Counted from the first letter of the stretch, positions 12,896 to 25,090 are shown. The stretch is 64,000 bases of DNA from Vicugna pacos (GCF_048564905.1 NC_133023.1:109042812-109106811), one strand, 5' to 3'. Notes: generated from the letters alone by a model not told the origin. Program-made: numbers and translations.

Positions 12896-12913
12896 ATATA
12901 TATATATATATAT
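12896..12913. repeat. (TA)n simple repeat
   Basis: An alternating AT run of 18 bases within a longer AT-rich patch that starts near 12,884. It could form a cruciform under negative supercoiling but nothing else marks it as functional. Confidence 0.85.
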
Positions 12914-12924
12914 TTCTACTTCTG

Positions 12925-13030
12925 TTTTACTATGAATTTGGATAAGGTTGACCCTCAGTCTCTTCTATAAACTGGGAATAATATTAATACTGCTAGTAAT
13001 CACTTTGTAAAATTTAAATTGCTGCCCCAG
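12925..13030 (+). repeat. Possible MIR fragment
   Basis: 'ccctcagtctcttctataaa' followed by 'ctgggaataatattaatact' resembles the MIR centre (cctcagtttcctcatctgtaaaatggggataataata). Flanking MIR parts are not clear. Confidence 0.5.
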
Positions 13031-15160
13031 TTTAAGGTATTATTATTATTATTTGTGAAATTTGGGGTAATACTAACTAAAGAACCAAGTGATGAATGTT
13101 TTTATTTGTTTGCCTTAAGGTTATAATATATCTTTAAAAATCTTTGTACATTAGAATTATCCCTAGAGGGAAACAAAAATGTCCACTTCTAGGAGACTAA
13201 AAACACATTAAAATTAGGGACAGATTAAGATGACTGAGGTTTAATTCAAAAGGTAGTGGATGAATGTAAATTACCTTTCAAAATACTTTCCAACACAATG
13301 CCATAATAATGTTCAGTTATGCTTTAAAACTTTCCAACATAATTTATCACCATCATGAAGGAACATATTATCAGTTGCTTGCTGATACAATAATACTGAC
13401 ACTTGTCACACAAGGCAAAACGGCTACAATCTGTTTGTCACATCATGAAAGTGTGTTGAATGCCAAAACATTGAAGTAAAACAAATGGCAGCTTTGGAAA
13501 TCCTAATTCTAACATGTCCTTCGAAAAATTATCTTGTATCAGGATTATACACCACCTGGTGAACCAATGCCCCAAATGATGATTGAGTGGTTATCTATCA
13601 ACAGATGTGCAAATAACCTGTTACTGGAGAGTAGCTGGTGGGAATAAATTGGCAATTATAATTGGACAATCATAAGCTGGTTCACTGGTTGATAACACCT
13701 ACCAGCCAAGGTACTTGAATTTACATTGTCTGGTTTTTTAAATTCCAGAGTTTTTATGGTGGAAAATGGAGTTTGAAAAATGACAGTAATTTCTTTGCTC
13801 TTGCAACTGAATAATCATTTGCTTTTTCATATTTAAGAAAATTATCAATACTTATTCTTGTGAGCATAAACACATTTGAGAAGTTAGATTAAGTCTACAT
13901 TCATTTCAAAAGTATAATCTTCTTTTAATTTTATATTATAATACAGTAATAATTAACCCTCCACAAGTAAAATATAATTTACTGCCATTTACTTTGCATC
14001 CTGATAAATGCAAATCTGTTAGGGCAATCACATAAGGATTGTGTGTTTTAAAGGTGAAATCAGTGGTAAGTAGGCTGTGAAAAGATTACATTTCTATTGC
14101 ATTTTGGATGGATGTCTTGCTTGTTTGAGTATGTTCAATAGCTATCTGAAATACATTCATTATAATGGGAGTTAGTTACCAGTGTGTGTCCTAAAAATTC
14201 CAACTGATGCATTTGAAGCAAAGTTTTGAGAAGTGAAGCAGAGATTGAGATATTCAAGGGGAGGGGAACTAATGTAGCTGAAATAGCCACAGGCCGAGTA
14301 TGAGGAAGACTGACTTCTGGTCCACATTACTGTTAACACATGCTTGACTTGGCTTTATTCACCAGTTAAATGAGAAATTTAGACTAGATTTCTAATATAA
14401 TTTCAGTAATTATATTCTATATTTCTATTGCTAGAAATTTTTCTGATGGCCCATATTTTCCAATGGTGAGGCCTAGAAAATCACGCACATAGTTTTTTAA
14501 GGCTCTATGAACTAACAGAGCTATCGCAGCAGGGAAAATCCTTCTGTCTTAGATAGGAAAATGACCAATCTATGGAGAGCTTAACAGAAATCAAAATTTA
14601 GAAAATAGAAAGAACTACAGATCTCAAAAGAGAGGGGTGCACATGATTTTTTATTTGAAATATACTCTTTGGGGAGACAGATACGTAGATTGATAGTGAT
14701 TTTGAGTGCAATTGTTTTTTTGTTTGTTTAATATGATGGAAATCACTTCATATTTGGAAATAAGAATCTAGATCTTACTCCCAGTTACATTAGACATCAA
14801 GCAAGTAAATGGTTCTTGCATTTTTCCTTTTTTTTGGAGTATAAAAAGGGAATCTCAAACTCAACAAGTTGTATAAATATTTCACATTCCAACATATGAT
14901 ATCAGACTCAAAAACTTATTCTACATTATGCTTTAACCTCTGTTTTAAACTTCCTTGCATAAATACATAATAAATGTCTGATGGTGGGAATACTTTCTTG
15001 TCCTGTGAACTCAAAATAAACCAACCAAGTCTCAGCTCTTCCCACATGGAAGAGAAACTACTGGGAGTATAATCTAATATGAACAGGCTATTGAAACTCA
15101 GGGAAAACTAAACTGAAGTTGAGATCAATACGAGAAAAAAAAGCAGGTAAGGTATATCTT
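13031..15160. other. Mostly unassigned AT-rich sequence
   Basis: No gene is visible. A short ATT run lies near 13,040 and a possible MIR at 14,295-14,420. The last 150 bases, A-rich and adjacent to an LTR, may belong to the L1 sequence that follows the LTR, but I cannot show this by eye. Confidence 0.4.
14295..14420 (+). repeat. Possible MIR fragment
   Basis: 'tgacttggctttattcacca' then 'gttaaatgagaaatttagac' and 'tagatttct' fits the MIR3 pattern of 'gcaagtcactt...ctgtaaaatgagg...gactagatgatctc'. It is highly diverged. Confidence 0.45.
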
Positions 15161-15162
15161 AG

Positions 15163-15547
15163 TGTGTCAGATCATTCAGGCTGTTACTTTAAAAAAACAA
15201 CAACAAAACAAAACAAAACAAAACACACCACGTACTGGGTAGCTCATAAACAACAGAAACCAATTTGTCATAGTTCTGGAAGCTAGCAGCCCCAGATCAG
15301 AGTACCAGCATAGTCTCTTCATAATCTCTTCCTGGTTGCAGACATCTCCTTACATCCTTACATGGTAGAAGGGGTTAGGGAGCTTAGTGGGATCTCTTTT
15401 GTAAGGGTACTAATTCCCATTTATGAGGGTTCTGTTCTTATAACCTAATCATCACTCAAAGGACCCACTTACTAATGCCATCACCTTTGAGGGTTAGGAT
15501 TTCAAACATATGAATTTAGTGGGGACACAAACATTCAGACATTAGCA
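15163..15547 (-). mobile_element. Solo LTR of an ERVL-MaLR element (MST/MLT1-like)
   Basis: Complement of the MaLR LTR of the MST/MLT1 group. The signs are 'actgggtagctcataaacaa' at 15,234, 'tcatagttctggaagctag' and 'tacatggtagaaggggt'. Further on come 'cttttgtaagggtactaat', 'ttatgagggttctgttc' and an 'aatgccatcacctttgaggg' block. No internal retroviral sequence accompanies it, so it is a solo LTR. I found no convincing target-site duplication. A CAAAA-type repeat near its start enlarges this copy. Its divergence suggests insertion early in placental evolution. Confidence 0.88.
15196..15225. repeat. (CAA)/(CAAAA)n simple repeat
   Basis: Short CAA units followed by four CAAAA units, expanded within the MaLR LTR where its consensus has an A-rich 'aacaaaatacc' text. 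This is a local expansion of the element's own sequence. Confidence 0.8.
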
Positions 15548-15599
15548 CATGGGAAAAAAGCCACATTACTTTAACATTTCATGAAAACAAGAAGGAATC

Positions 15600-16240
15600 T
15601 TAGAGTTGAGAAACTAGGAAAGCTTCTGTGTTCCTCTTAGAGTACAGGAAAATGATCTCACTTAAACAAGAGAAATATAGGGTGGCAGCAGACTTCTCTT
15701 TGGGAAAAGGCAAGGTAGAAAGTTATACAGCAACATGTTTAAAGTATTAAAAGATTTTAGAAAGCTCTGACAAACTGGAATTTCTAACTAGTGAAAATAT
15801 CTTGCAATAATGACAATGAAAAATTTTGTCAAACAAAAGCTGTAAGATTTCATCACCAGCAGACCTAAATTATAGGAAACAAAAGAGGTCCTTTAGGCCA
15901 AATGAAAATGAAACCAGACAGAAATATGAATCTATGAAAAGTAATGAAAAGCATGGAAATGATAAATATGTGAGAATATATAACAAGTGTTTTGCTTTAA
16001 ATATCTAATTGATTATTTTAAGCAAAATATTAACAATGTATTATGGGGGTTATACGAAATGAAGATGTAGAATGTTTGACAGCAATTGCCGAAAAGCCAC
16101 AAGGAGAAAAAAATGGAAATCTACTATTATAAGGTTCCTATACTATACATGAAGTAATAAAATATCACTTGAAGATCATAAGTTAAAGAAGTAATACTGT
16201 AAATGCTGAAGGAGCCACAAAATGCCAATAAAACAAATAA
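15600..16240 (+). mobile_element. Old L1 (L1M), ORF1 3' part and inter-ORF region
   Basis: A-rich plus-strand text such as 'tggcagcagacttctctttg' at 15,683 and 'tttcatcaccagcagaccta' at 15,849 corresponds to the conserved 3' half of L1 ORF1 and the sequence just after it in older mammalian L1s. The reading frame is decayed. It begins shortly after the MaLR LTR, which may have inserted into it. Confidence 0.75.
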
Positions 16241-17150
16241 GTGGAAATGCTTATGGCCTATCATTTTTGCCTCACACCACATACAAAAATTCACTCAAAA
16301 TTCATAACACATCTAAATGTAAGGCTTCTCAAGATACAGAATTTTTCAAAAAGATCAACAAACTGCACATTCTCAAAATTAGAAAAAAAGCCTTTATTCT
16401 TCAAAAGAATGGTTAGAAAAAAATTTTGGAGTAAAAGAAATACTTGCAAAATTTATATCTGACAAAGGACATGTATCTGAAATATATAAAGAATGCTTTC
16501 AACTTGGTTATACAAATACAAACAATCTAATTAAAAATAGGCTAAAGATTGTAACAGACATTTAATCAGAAAAGACATACAGATGGAAAATATGCTCATG
16601 AAAAGATACTTAATGTCATGAGTCATTTAGGAAATACAAATTAAAACCACAAGGAAGGAACATTATACTCCAACTTGAGTGTCGTATTTAAAAGCTTCAC
16701 TATAATAAGAGTCAGCAAGAACGTGGAGCAACTAGAACACTCTTTCATTGCTGGTAGGAATATAAAATGCTACTAATACTGGAAATAATTTGGTGGTTTC
16801 TTAAAAATTTGAATATACACCTACCATAAATCTTAGCCATCTCACTCCTAGGTATTTCCCCAAGAAAGATGAAATGCTGGACAAAGACAAAAATTTGCTT
16901 TGATATGAATGACCAGAAAACCAAGTGCAAAAAAAATAATAAGCAACTAAAAATTGTTTGTATTTTGGAGTTTACATATATGAAAGTGAAATTTTTGCAC
17001 AATAGCACGATGATTTGGAGAATAGTAAATGCTGTTATAATCTTCTAAGTTTCTTACATTATAAGCAAAATGGCATAATAAGAATTTAGTGTATATTGAA
17101 GTAAGTTGAGGATTTAAACAATAAAGCAATCATAAAAAGGAATTGTAGCT
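16241..17150 (+). mobile_element. Old L1 (L1M), ORF2 C-terminal part joined to inter-ORF-like sequence
   Basis: From 16,258 ('ttttgcctcacaccaca') to about 16,900 it follows the end of L1 ORF2. It includes 'gatggaaaatatgctcatga' at 16,582, 'gaaatacaaattaaaacc' at 16,630 and 'cattgctggtaggaatataa' at 16,747. From about 16,925 the text instead resembles the L1 inter-ORF region ('caataaagcaatcat' near 17,120). The order is therefore not that of a single intact L1 and points to two fragments side by side. Confidence 0.8.
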
Positions 17151-17855
17151 AAAAACCAATGAAAGAGTTGAAATTGAATTTAAGAAGGCCTAAATAAATG
17201 GAGAGATATGTTCATGGATAGGAGAAATTAATATTAAAGGTATTGTTCTCCTTACATTTATCAGTAGAGTCAATATACTCCTCTCAAAGATCCTGCAGGC
17301 TTTTTCTTTTTAAAAATCGACACCCCGATTCTAAAGTTTATTTAGAAATGCAAATAATCTGAAATAGCCAGGAAAATATACTGTATATGAAGTGCAAATT
17401 TTGATGACTTAGCACTATCTGATTTCAAGATATCTATAAAGCTACAACAATTAGGACATTGTGGGATTGGAGCAAAGGAACAGAATAGAATGTCAGAAAT
17501 AAATCCATACACATCATCTGATTTTCAATTAACTTCCAAATTCAATGCACTAGAGAAAGAAAATGTTTTGCAATAAATGGTACTGCAACAGAATATCCAC
17601 AGGGAAGAGAAAGGGACTCTACCTTCTACTATATACCAAAATTATTTTGATGTCTAACATTATACATCTAAATGTAAAAATCTAACATTTGAAAGTTTCC
17701 AGCATAGAATATAAGAAAAAATTCTGATAGAAGATATAAGAATGGAAATTAAACATTAAAATGTTCTCAACACCATTATTCATCAATGAAATATAAAGTA
17801 AAATATAGTGAGATACCACAACTTGCTGGAATTTCAAGTCAAAAAGACTAAACAA
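17151..17855 (+). mobile_element. Old L1 (L1M) ORF2 fragment
   Basis: Contains 'ggagagatatgttcatgga' at 17,200, 'attctaaagtttatttagaa', 'gctacaacaattaggacatt' at 17,441 and 'aatggtactgcaacagaata' near 17,577. These are landmarks of the region downstream of the reverse transcriptase in L1 ORF2. The frame is broken by many stops. The fragment ends where an earlier part of ORF2 starts again at about 17,856. Confidence 0.83.
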
Positions 17856-19312
17856 GGCAAGGATGTTCACTCTCCTTACTTTTACTCAAAATAGTACTGA
17901 AAGCCCTTGCTATAGCAATAAAGTAAAAAAATACATACAGGTTAGAAAGGGCACAATAAAACTTTCCTTATTTACAGATGACAAAATTATCTATAAAAAA
18001 AATTCATAGAAATTACACAAAATTCCTAGAACTAATAAGTGAGTTCAGCGAAGTTACAGGATACAAGAACAATACACAGAAATTTATCTTATTTCTATAT
18101 TCTAGCAATGAACATGTAAAAACTAAAATGTAAAGCACAATACCATTTACAACTGAGCTAAACAAATACTTTAGTATAAAGTTAACATAATTATAAGAAC
18201 TGTATGCTATAGAGAACAAATAGATATATACATTTAATGCAAACCTTATCCAAATTCCATCAAGATTTCAAGGTAGATATTGACAAGCTTAATCTAAAAC
18301 TCATATGGAGAATTAGTAAGAATTCTACCTGATGTCAAAACTTGCTATACAGCTATAGAATCAAGAGAGTACGTTACTGGCTGAAGGATGAATACACAGA
18401 TCAATGCAACAGGAAAGACAGCCAGAAATAGACCCACACAAATACCCAAGATGATTTTGGACAAAGTTGCAAAAACAATTCAATGGAGGAAAGGTAATCT
18501 TCTCAACAAATGCTGCTGGAACATTTTAGAAATCCACAAGTAAAAAATAAACCTCAACATAAAGCTCTCACATTATACACAATTAAAAATGGATCATGAA
18601 TTTAAATGCAAAATGTGAAACCATAAAACATTTAGAAGAACTCTTGGAAAAAAATCTTTGGAAGCTAAGGCTAGATGATCAGTTCTCAGACATGACACAA
18701 AAGGCATGATCTAAAAAAAGGACACATAATAAATTCAACTTTATCAAAATTAAAAACTTTTGCTTTGAAAAAGATTCTGTTTAGTGGATGAAGAAACAAG
18801 CCACAGATCTGGGGGGAAATATTTGCAAACCACATGTCTAACAAAGGACTTACAGTTAAATCTAGCATATATAAAGGACTCTCAAAACTCAGCAATAAAA
18901 CAACCAAAAAGATCCAATTAGATAATCTGCAAAAGATGTGAAAAGACACTTCACTGAAGGGTATGTATGGATGGCAAATAAGCATACGAAAAGATGTTCA
19001 ACATCACCTAAGAATAGCTAAAGTAAAAAAAAAATTGATAATACCAAATGCTGATAAGGATGCAGAGAAACAATTGTGCATATATTGCTACTGGGAATGT
19101 AAAATGGTACAGCCACTCTGAAAAATAGTTTGGCAATTTCTTATAAAACTAAATATACAGTCGCCATACAAACCAGTAATTGCACTCTTGGGCATTTATT
19201 CCAGGGAGAGGAAAACTAAACTCACATTTGCTAAAAAATATATGTATGAAACTTCACAATATGTCTATTTATGACACAAAAACTGGAAACAGCCCAGTTG
19301 TCCTTTGACAGT
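17856..19312 (+). mobile_element. Old L1 (L1M), ORF2 from reverse transcriptase to C-terminus
   Basis: Starts with 'caaggcaaggatgttcactc', the L1 RT block encoding RQGCPLS-like text, and 'tttacagatgacaaaatta' at 17,976, the FADD-type catalytic box region. It then runs through 'agatcaatgcaacaggaa' near 18,395 and 'ctcaacaaatgctgctgg' near 18,503. After 'gcaacaaagg' type text near 18,838 it reaches 'ctggaaacagcccagttgtc' at 19,283. It is interrupted by an unrelated insert at 19,313 and resumes at about 19,795. Confidence 0.9.
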
Positions 19313-19794
19313 TGCATGGTATAGGGGAGGTATATGGTTTTTCAGCTGGGCCCAAGAATTCAATTGACATAAGACAGATTAATAGGAGGAAAGTTGACAA
19401 ATTAATGTAAATTTTATATGACACGGGAGCCTTCATATGGAATGAAGACACAAAGAAATGGCAAAACCGACATGCTTTTATATTGGGTTGAATAAAGAGA
19501 GGCAATTGTGGAAAAGTAACTCAACTATGTGGAGAGGCTAAAGGTAGGTAAGAACTATTTTAAAAGGCCTGCTTATACAGAATTTTCTTGGCTTTATCTC
19601 GTTGTCAAAGAGTGCTTCTTTTTTTCTTGGTATAGTGAGGGCCTCTTTCACATGGGAATTTTTATCTCTTGCTTTCAGGAAGAAGAGGGGAGATTAGAGT
19701 GCTCTTCTTGCATCTGCTGTTTTACAAGTGCTTTTAGCTAAAATAATCCTTATGCCAAAGTGGCATATTTCAGGGTGGTATATTCTGCCACCCT
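19313..19794. mobile_element. Unclassified insert, LTR-like, splitting an L1
   Basis: The L1 reads 'gttgtcctttgaca' to the left and 'aatgggtaaacaaattgtc' to the right, which are adjacent in L1 ORF2 ends. The roughly 480 bases between are not L1. The insert has an AATAAA near 19,490 and ends in two small inverted repeats, TGCCA/TGGCA at 19,753-19,765 and agggtgg/ccaccct at 19,772-19,794. A TG start and a CA end are possible but no target duplication is clear. An ERVL-type solo LTR is my best guess. Confidence 0.6.
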
Positions 19795-20370
19795 TCAATG
19801 GGTAAACAAATTGTCATATCTATATTACGGAATGCTACTCTTCAATAAAATAAAGGAACCACTGAAACATGCAACAACTTAAATGCATCTCAAGGACATT
19901 ATGTGTAGTGAAAAAGCCAATCTCAGAAGCTCACCATTTACATAATATATTTGAAATGACAAAATTATAGACATTGAGAGTGGATTAGTGGTTTCTAGAG
20001 CACGATGTTGGGGTGGGAACACTAAAAACAAGCATGGGGGGAGTTCCTCTGTGGTTATGGAACAGTTTTGTATCTCGACTGTGGTTGTCATTACACATGG
20101 GATATAACTTCACAGAACTTTATCCACACATGCACGTGTGCGCACACACACACTCAAGTGAGTGCATGTATAACTGGTAAAAATAGAATAAAGTCTGTCG
20201 TTTATTTAACAGTATTGTATCAATGTTAATGTATAATTGTGACATTATACTACATTATGTTAGATATAATCAGTTGTGGAAGCTGAGTGAAAGGCCATAG
20301 CATTATATTTACTCTTTTTGTAACTTCTTGCAAGTTTATAATTATTTCAAAATAAAAAGTTTAAGAAAAA
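19795..20370 (+). mobile_element. Old L1 (L1M), end of ORF2 and 3' UTR
   Basis: Continues the L1 interrupted at 19,313: 'aatgctactcttcaataaaa' at 19,830, 'aaaaagccaatctcagaagc', 'ggattagtggtttctagag' near 19,982 and the AT-rich 3' UTR ending in 'caaaataaaaagtttaagaa' near 20,350. The terminal A-rich stretch marks the original L1 3' end. Confidence 0.87.
20125..20153. repeat. Alternating purine-pyrimidine tract (possible Z-DNA former)
   Basis: A 29-base run alternates pyrimidine and purine without a break and includes TG, CG and CA steps. It lies in the L1 3' UTR. Such tracts can adopt Z-DNA in vitro under supercoiling; any role here is speculation. Confidence 0.7.
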
Positions 20371-20379
20371 AAGACTGAG

Positions 20380-21045
20380 GAAAACAACTGTTAGTAAGGA
20401 TGTAGAGCAAGTGGAACTCTCAAATCTTACTAGTGATGTTAAGAACGCTACAAAGACTTTGGATTATAATATTGGCAGTCTCTTGAAAACTTAAATAATT
20501 AACTACCTTTGATGCAGGAATTCTATTGCAAGAGAAATGAAAATACGTATATACAAAAAAAGACTTTTACAATGACATTCAAAGTAGCCTTGTTCCTACT
20601 ATCCCAGAACTAGAAACAACCCAACTGTCCATCAACAGGAGAATGGGTAACCAAATTGTCAAGTATTCACACAGTGGGATGCTATTCAGCAATAAAAAGG
20701 CATTAACTACTGATACAACACCATGGATTCATCTTCAAAATATGTTAAGCATAAAAAGCCAGACACAATGGAGCATAAACTGTATGATTCCCTTTATATG
20801 AAATCTGAAGGCAAGCAAAAACAAACCATGGTGAAAAAAAAATTCAGAACAATGATTGCCCGTGGGTGGGGAAATTTAATTTTAATGGGGCACAAGGGAA
20901 CTTTGAAGGAAATGGAAATGTTCTTTATCTTGTTTTGGTTGATGGTTACATGAATTAATATTATCAAAACTCAGTGAACTGTGTAATTAGGATCTATGCA
21001 TGTTAATGTGTCAAGCATAAACCATAGTGAAGTAAAAGGAAAAGG
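20380..21045 (+). mobile_element. Old L1 (L1M), second 3' end in the same orientation
   Basis: Directly after the A-rich end of the previous L1, ORF2 C-terminal sequence starts again ('gtggaactctcaaatcttac' at 20,410). It runs through 'caacccaactgtccatcaac' near 20,617 and 'gatgctattcagcaataaaa' near 20,678. 'caatgattgcccgtgggtgg' near 20,851 starts the 3' UTR. It is a separate 5'-truncated copy, or an inserted or duplicated L1 end. Confidence 0.87.
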
Positions 21046-22590
21046 AAAAAGTGTTGGTTCAAAGTAATGGTAGTAACACTAAAAACACTTTCTATTTTAA
21101 AATCGGGTGGAAAAAAGCAGGAAAAACTTTTTATCTAGTATGTTTACAAATATATTAGAAGTAAATAAAACATACCTAAAATAAGTGAATGGAAATATGT
21201 CAAAATATTAACAAGGAGTTAAACAATGGGCATCTTTTTCCTTTCTATCTTTCTGTGAATCAAAAAAATTTTTTGATGAGTATGTATTATTATGAACATT
21301 AAATGCATTTAAAAATAAATATATTTCAAAGGAAAAATACAGAAATCAAATATGTTTTAATATAAGGCTTTTCATACAAATTAACAAATTAAAACACGAA
21401 TACATAAATACTTAACCATTTGTCATATCATGTGCTCTGATTTTTTTCTTGACTGGTTTACTGAATGATCAAGACTCAATCAACAGATTGTAAGCAGAAA
21501 TCAACTTTATTATATTTTCTATTGCCCTTTAAAACCTGTTCCAGGATTATTTCTTTTTTTTTTTCCACTCCTGGTTGGAAACTCACAAATGTCCCAGTTT
21601 TTTTGTTCCTCTTAGATCATAAGCAGATATTCCCTTTGTTTTAAAATTAAGGGTCTAATCTAATCTAATAGGTACATTACTTTAGTTCGATCCAGTATGA
21701 TAGTTAAAACTCTTAAGTTCTAATTTAATTTAAAGTGTCTCCCTTCTCCTAGGTAGGGCCTGGCCCAAACTACAAGTCTGGAATTGGGAAGATGGGCATA
21801 GTAAATCACTGCTCTGTTTTCTAATCCACCTCCTCCTTGCTCACTATCCAAGATTTCTGTTCCCTACAAAGTTTTAGTGAGGAAGAAACACAGAGTGCAG
21901 AAAAATGGTAAACTAGCACTGTGGTCCTCTTTACACAGAGATGTAATATTATTGGTTTTTTCATTTGTGGGGTTCTTTTGGAGGTTCCATACAAGGGGTC
22001 TCTCAATGTAGATCTTTTAATGAGAAAATGTCTTTTTTTTTTTTAACTGACTTCCTAAAATCTTCCCTTTTATCTAATGGGCTTTGGGTTTCATTGCAAT
22101 ATTGGAGTCAGATCATCCCACCATTGTCCCTTCCAAGTTTCACCAGGCTGATTTTGTTCAGGAAGGTCCATCCACATTTGCTTCTTAAAAATATGTACAC
22201 TTGCCCCACTTTCAGAGGAAGTTCAACCTGCAATAAACAGAGCCCTCCTGTGTGTTTTGCTGCCTTGGGCCAGTGGTACTAGTTAGTGTCTCACCTTTAG
22301 CATTCTCAGGCAAGTAACAGTCTTATGTTTCACAAATTTCATAAACACTTTTCAAACTCTCCCAGTGGTACCCTGAAGCCTCTCTCTAACTTGCTTAAGA
22401 CGTAAGAGTCGTCCTCTGCCCCATGCTAGAGCATGCATAAGACAATGCAATTCTCTCTAAAGACAGATTAATTTTCCTATCCATTTCCATATTAAGTCTT
22501 ACATACTCTCCAAGTAGGTGAATATATATAATATTGATAGGACTGTTTAATAATCCCACAGCATTTGATGAACATGAGGTCTGGTTCTAG
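21046..22590. other. Unassigned sequence
   Basis: I recognise no repeat or gene. Poly-T runs occur near 21,555 and 22,032, and a short TAATC triplication near 21,657. Open frames of 61 and 105 codons near 22 kb look random. The runs of T could be tails of old minus-strand retroposons, but no body is recognisable. Confidence 0.4.
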
Positions 22591-22594
22591 AGTA

Positions 22595-22885
22595 ACCATA
22601 TCTAGTCAAGAAAGTTGTCCTGCACAAAAAGACACCTAGCAGAGGGGTCATTTGGCTTACCAAGCCTTGTGCTAAGTCCCCAGGCTGGGTTAGGTGCCCT
22701 TCCTCTGTGCTGCCACAGCACAGAATGCGTCCCTCTTATCATGACACTACAATAGGATCATTTTGGTTTGACTTACTTCTCTTCCTTACTAGATGGTACA
22801 GTCTGTCTTTTCTCTATATTTATAGGTCCTGAAAATGGTTGGCATATTATTAATCAATAAATGTTTACTAAATAAATGAATAAAC
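22595..22885 (+). mobile_element. L2 LINE, 3' end
   Basis: 'gctgggttaggtgcccttcc' at 22,684 and 'tctgtgctgccacagcac' are close to the L2 3' UTR. The element closes with 'ggcatattattaatcaataa' and a 'aaataaatgaataaac' tail, the usual L2 ending. Confidence 0.82.
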
Positions 22886-24565
22886 CTATTTTTGCCTTAT
22901 AGTCTAATGAGAAAGTAGACTATAGCACCTTGTTCCAATATTTCACCTGTTTTTGGATAACTGCTTCATTATTTGACTTCTCTTTTGCACTGACGATATA
23001 GCAAGGGTTTTCAAGAGGGGAAGCTAAAACATGGCCTCAGAGAAGACACACAAATTAATTGAGCTCATTTTGCTGTAAAAAGCAGAGCAAATATAAATTT
23101 CAAGTTGGTCACAATCATTGTATTAAGGGAATCTTTAAAATGATTTCCACAGAGTTAATTAAAAATGTCTCTTGTTATCTAGGTTCTTTTTCGTTGTTGT
23201 TGTTATCTAGGTTCTTAATTGGTTTATACTGTTTTCTTAGTGAGAAACTTCAGGAGAGATTCAGCAGACAAATACTGAATAAATTATCATATGTTGAAAG
23301 TGTGCAAACGTTCTGAAGTGAACAAGCTGATGGTAAAAGCATTTAAAAAAGAACATGGACTTTGCAATGCAATCTTTGAAGAACTGCTCAGAGACCCTTT
23401 CCAGTATTTATGATTTGCGGAGCACAGATGGCTGCATAAAAGGCTTAGCACTCACAAAAAATAGATTATTTCCTTCTCAATATGTAAGCTCCACATAATT
23501 AAAATTTAACAGATTTGTCGTGAAACCTGGTGGAGATTACAAAATGATCTTGCTATATAAAGTTTACATTTTAATTATCCTATAAAAAGAATATAATAAT
23601 AAACCTAACGTTTAGAAAAACTATTATCTTCAATGTGGAAATGACAGATACTATAATCAGTACTTCTAAAATTTAACACTTAAAAAATTTTTCATTTTGA
23701 TAAGTACATTGAAATGAGAGTTTGAATACATTTGAGTAGTGTTAAGTTTTCCTTAACAGAGGGCAGTAAAATATTCACTCATTACCACATCATAATAATA
23801 AAACAATGTTACATATTTTTTTAACCAAATGAAAAATGTCAAGATAAATATATTTTCATAGGTACACTACTGTCTATTCACATGTTATCAAAAAAGAGTA
23901 GTTGAAGAATTTCTGGGTTCCCATAGGATAAATTTAGCTACCAAAACCTCAATCTGTATATTACCATCAGAAACTATACAGATAAGCAAGAGAGAGAAGC
24001 TCAATTCTCCATTTCACCTGTCTACAACTTAATTAAGACTTAGACAGTAGTACAATTTTAAAAATACTTGAATGTATAAACTAAGCACTCCAAACCACTC
24101 AGCCATGTTCAGGGCTCAAGCTAGAGCAGAGTATCAGTTAGACTACATGGAGGACTGGAGAAGAGCTGGGAACAAAGAGAAGCAGAACCAGAAAAATACC
24201 ATTTCCAGAAAAAGAAGATTCCTTTATGAGAGAGAAAATGATTAGGAAAATCTGAAAAGTGATGTATCAGAGAACTGAATAGTGGTAAATTTCAAGAAAT
24301 GGTCATTGAAGTGCACAGAGCCAGAAGTATCAGTCTGAGGAAGATATCACTTCTGCAAGAAAAAGATGCAACATGGAAGAGAGATGAATCTTTTGGATGC
24401 TTTGTAGAGAGAGGAGAAAAAAATGAAACAGGGAGGAGGAAGGAGTAACATATGAAGAGAATTTAAGGGTCCTAGAAAAACAAAATCAAGCCCTTTTACC
24501 TGCATAAAAGTATACCATTGATTTTTTTTAAAAAAGCATTTCACTTAAAGTTATAAACCTAATGC
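22886..24565. other. Unassigned AT-rich sequence
   Basis: No repeat family or exon is recognised. A short duplicated 'gttatctaggttct' motif occurs at about 23,173 and 23,202. Small open frames (65-85 codons) have no motif. Part of this may be very old L1. Confidence 0.4.
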
Positions 24566-24569
24566 ATAA

Positions 24570-25090
24570 ACAAAATGCCTTAAACTTACAGATATTGCTA
24601 GTCCTGAAGAAATAAGACATTTAAAACAGAAAACACAAGCATATTCACATGAAACTATTTTGAAAAGAAGAAAGTGACAATCAAATCATTCCAGCTAATA
24701 AAAATTATCTGGAAACAAAACCAAAAATAAGACAAAACATGAAGAACTAAAAAACTATAATGAGTACTCTAACATGAACTTAATATTCAGAAAAAAGTAA
24801 ATTGCAGATATGAAATAAAACTTCTAATCAGAAATTCAAAACCTGAGTTGCAAACAACCATAGAAACAAAAAGAAATGAGAGGTGATCAAACTCAGGAAT
24901 AAAATTGAAGGCAAAAGAATAAGAAATAAAGATTATAGAAAGTACCCAAGGGAGAATAGATTCAAATAAATATTTAATAAGAGGAAAAAAAATAAAAATC
25001 ACTAAGTACCTGATAATGATTAAGAACCTCTCCAGTAAAAGTTATAAAGCCTGGACACAATATTTAAGTCACAGGTAAATAAATATTGCT
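24570..25090 (+). mobile_element. Probable old L1 5' part (ORF1 or upstream)
   Basis: The plus strand is strongly A-rich, with purine-rich text such as 'gagaggtgatcaaactcagg' and a general look of L1 ORF1 or its upstream region. I can name no diagnostic motif, so this rests mainly on composition and on the L1 3' end at 25,640, with an LTR between. Confidence 0.45.

Noticed and set aside
15200-15225. CAAAA repeats as a possible CRISPR-like or tandem array
   Set aside because: They are short simple repeats within a mammalian LTR; there are no spacers.
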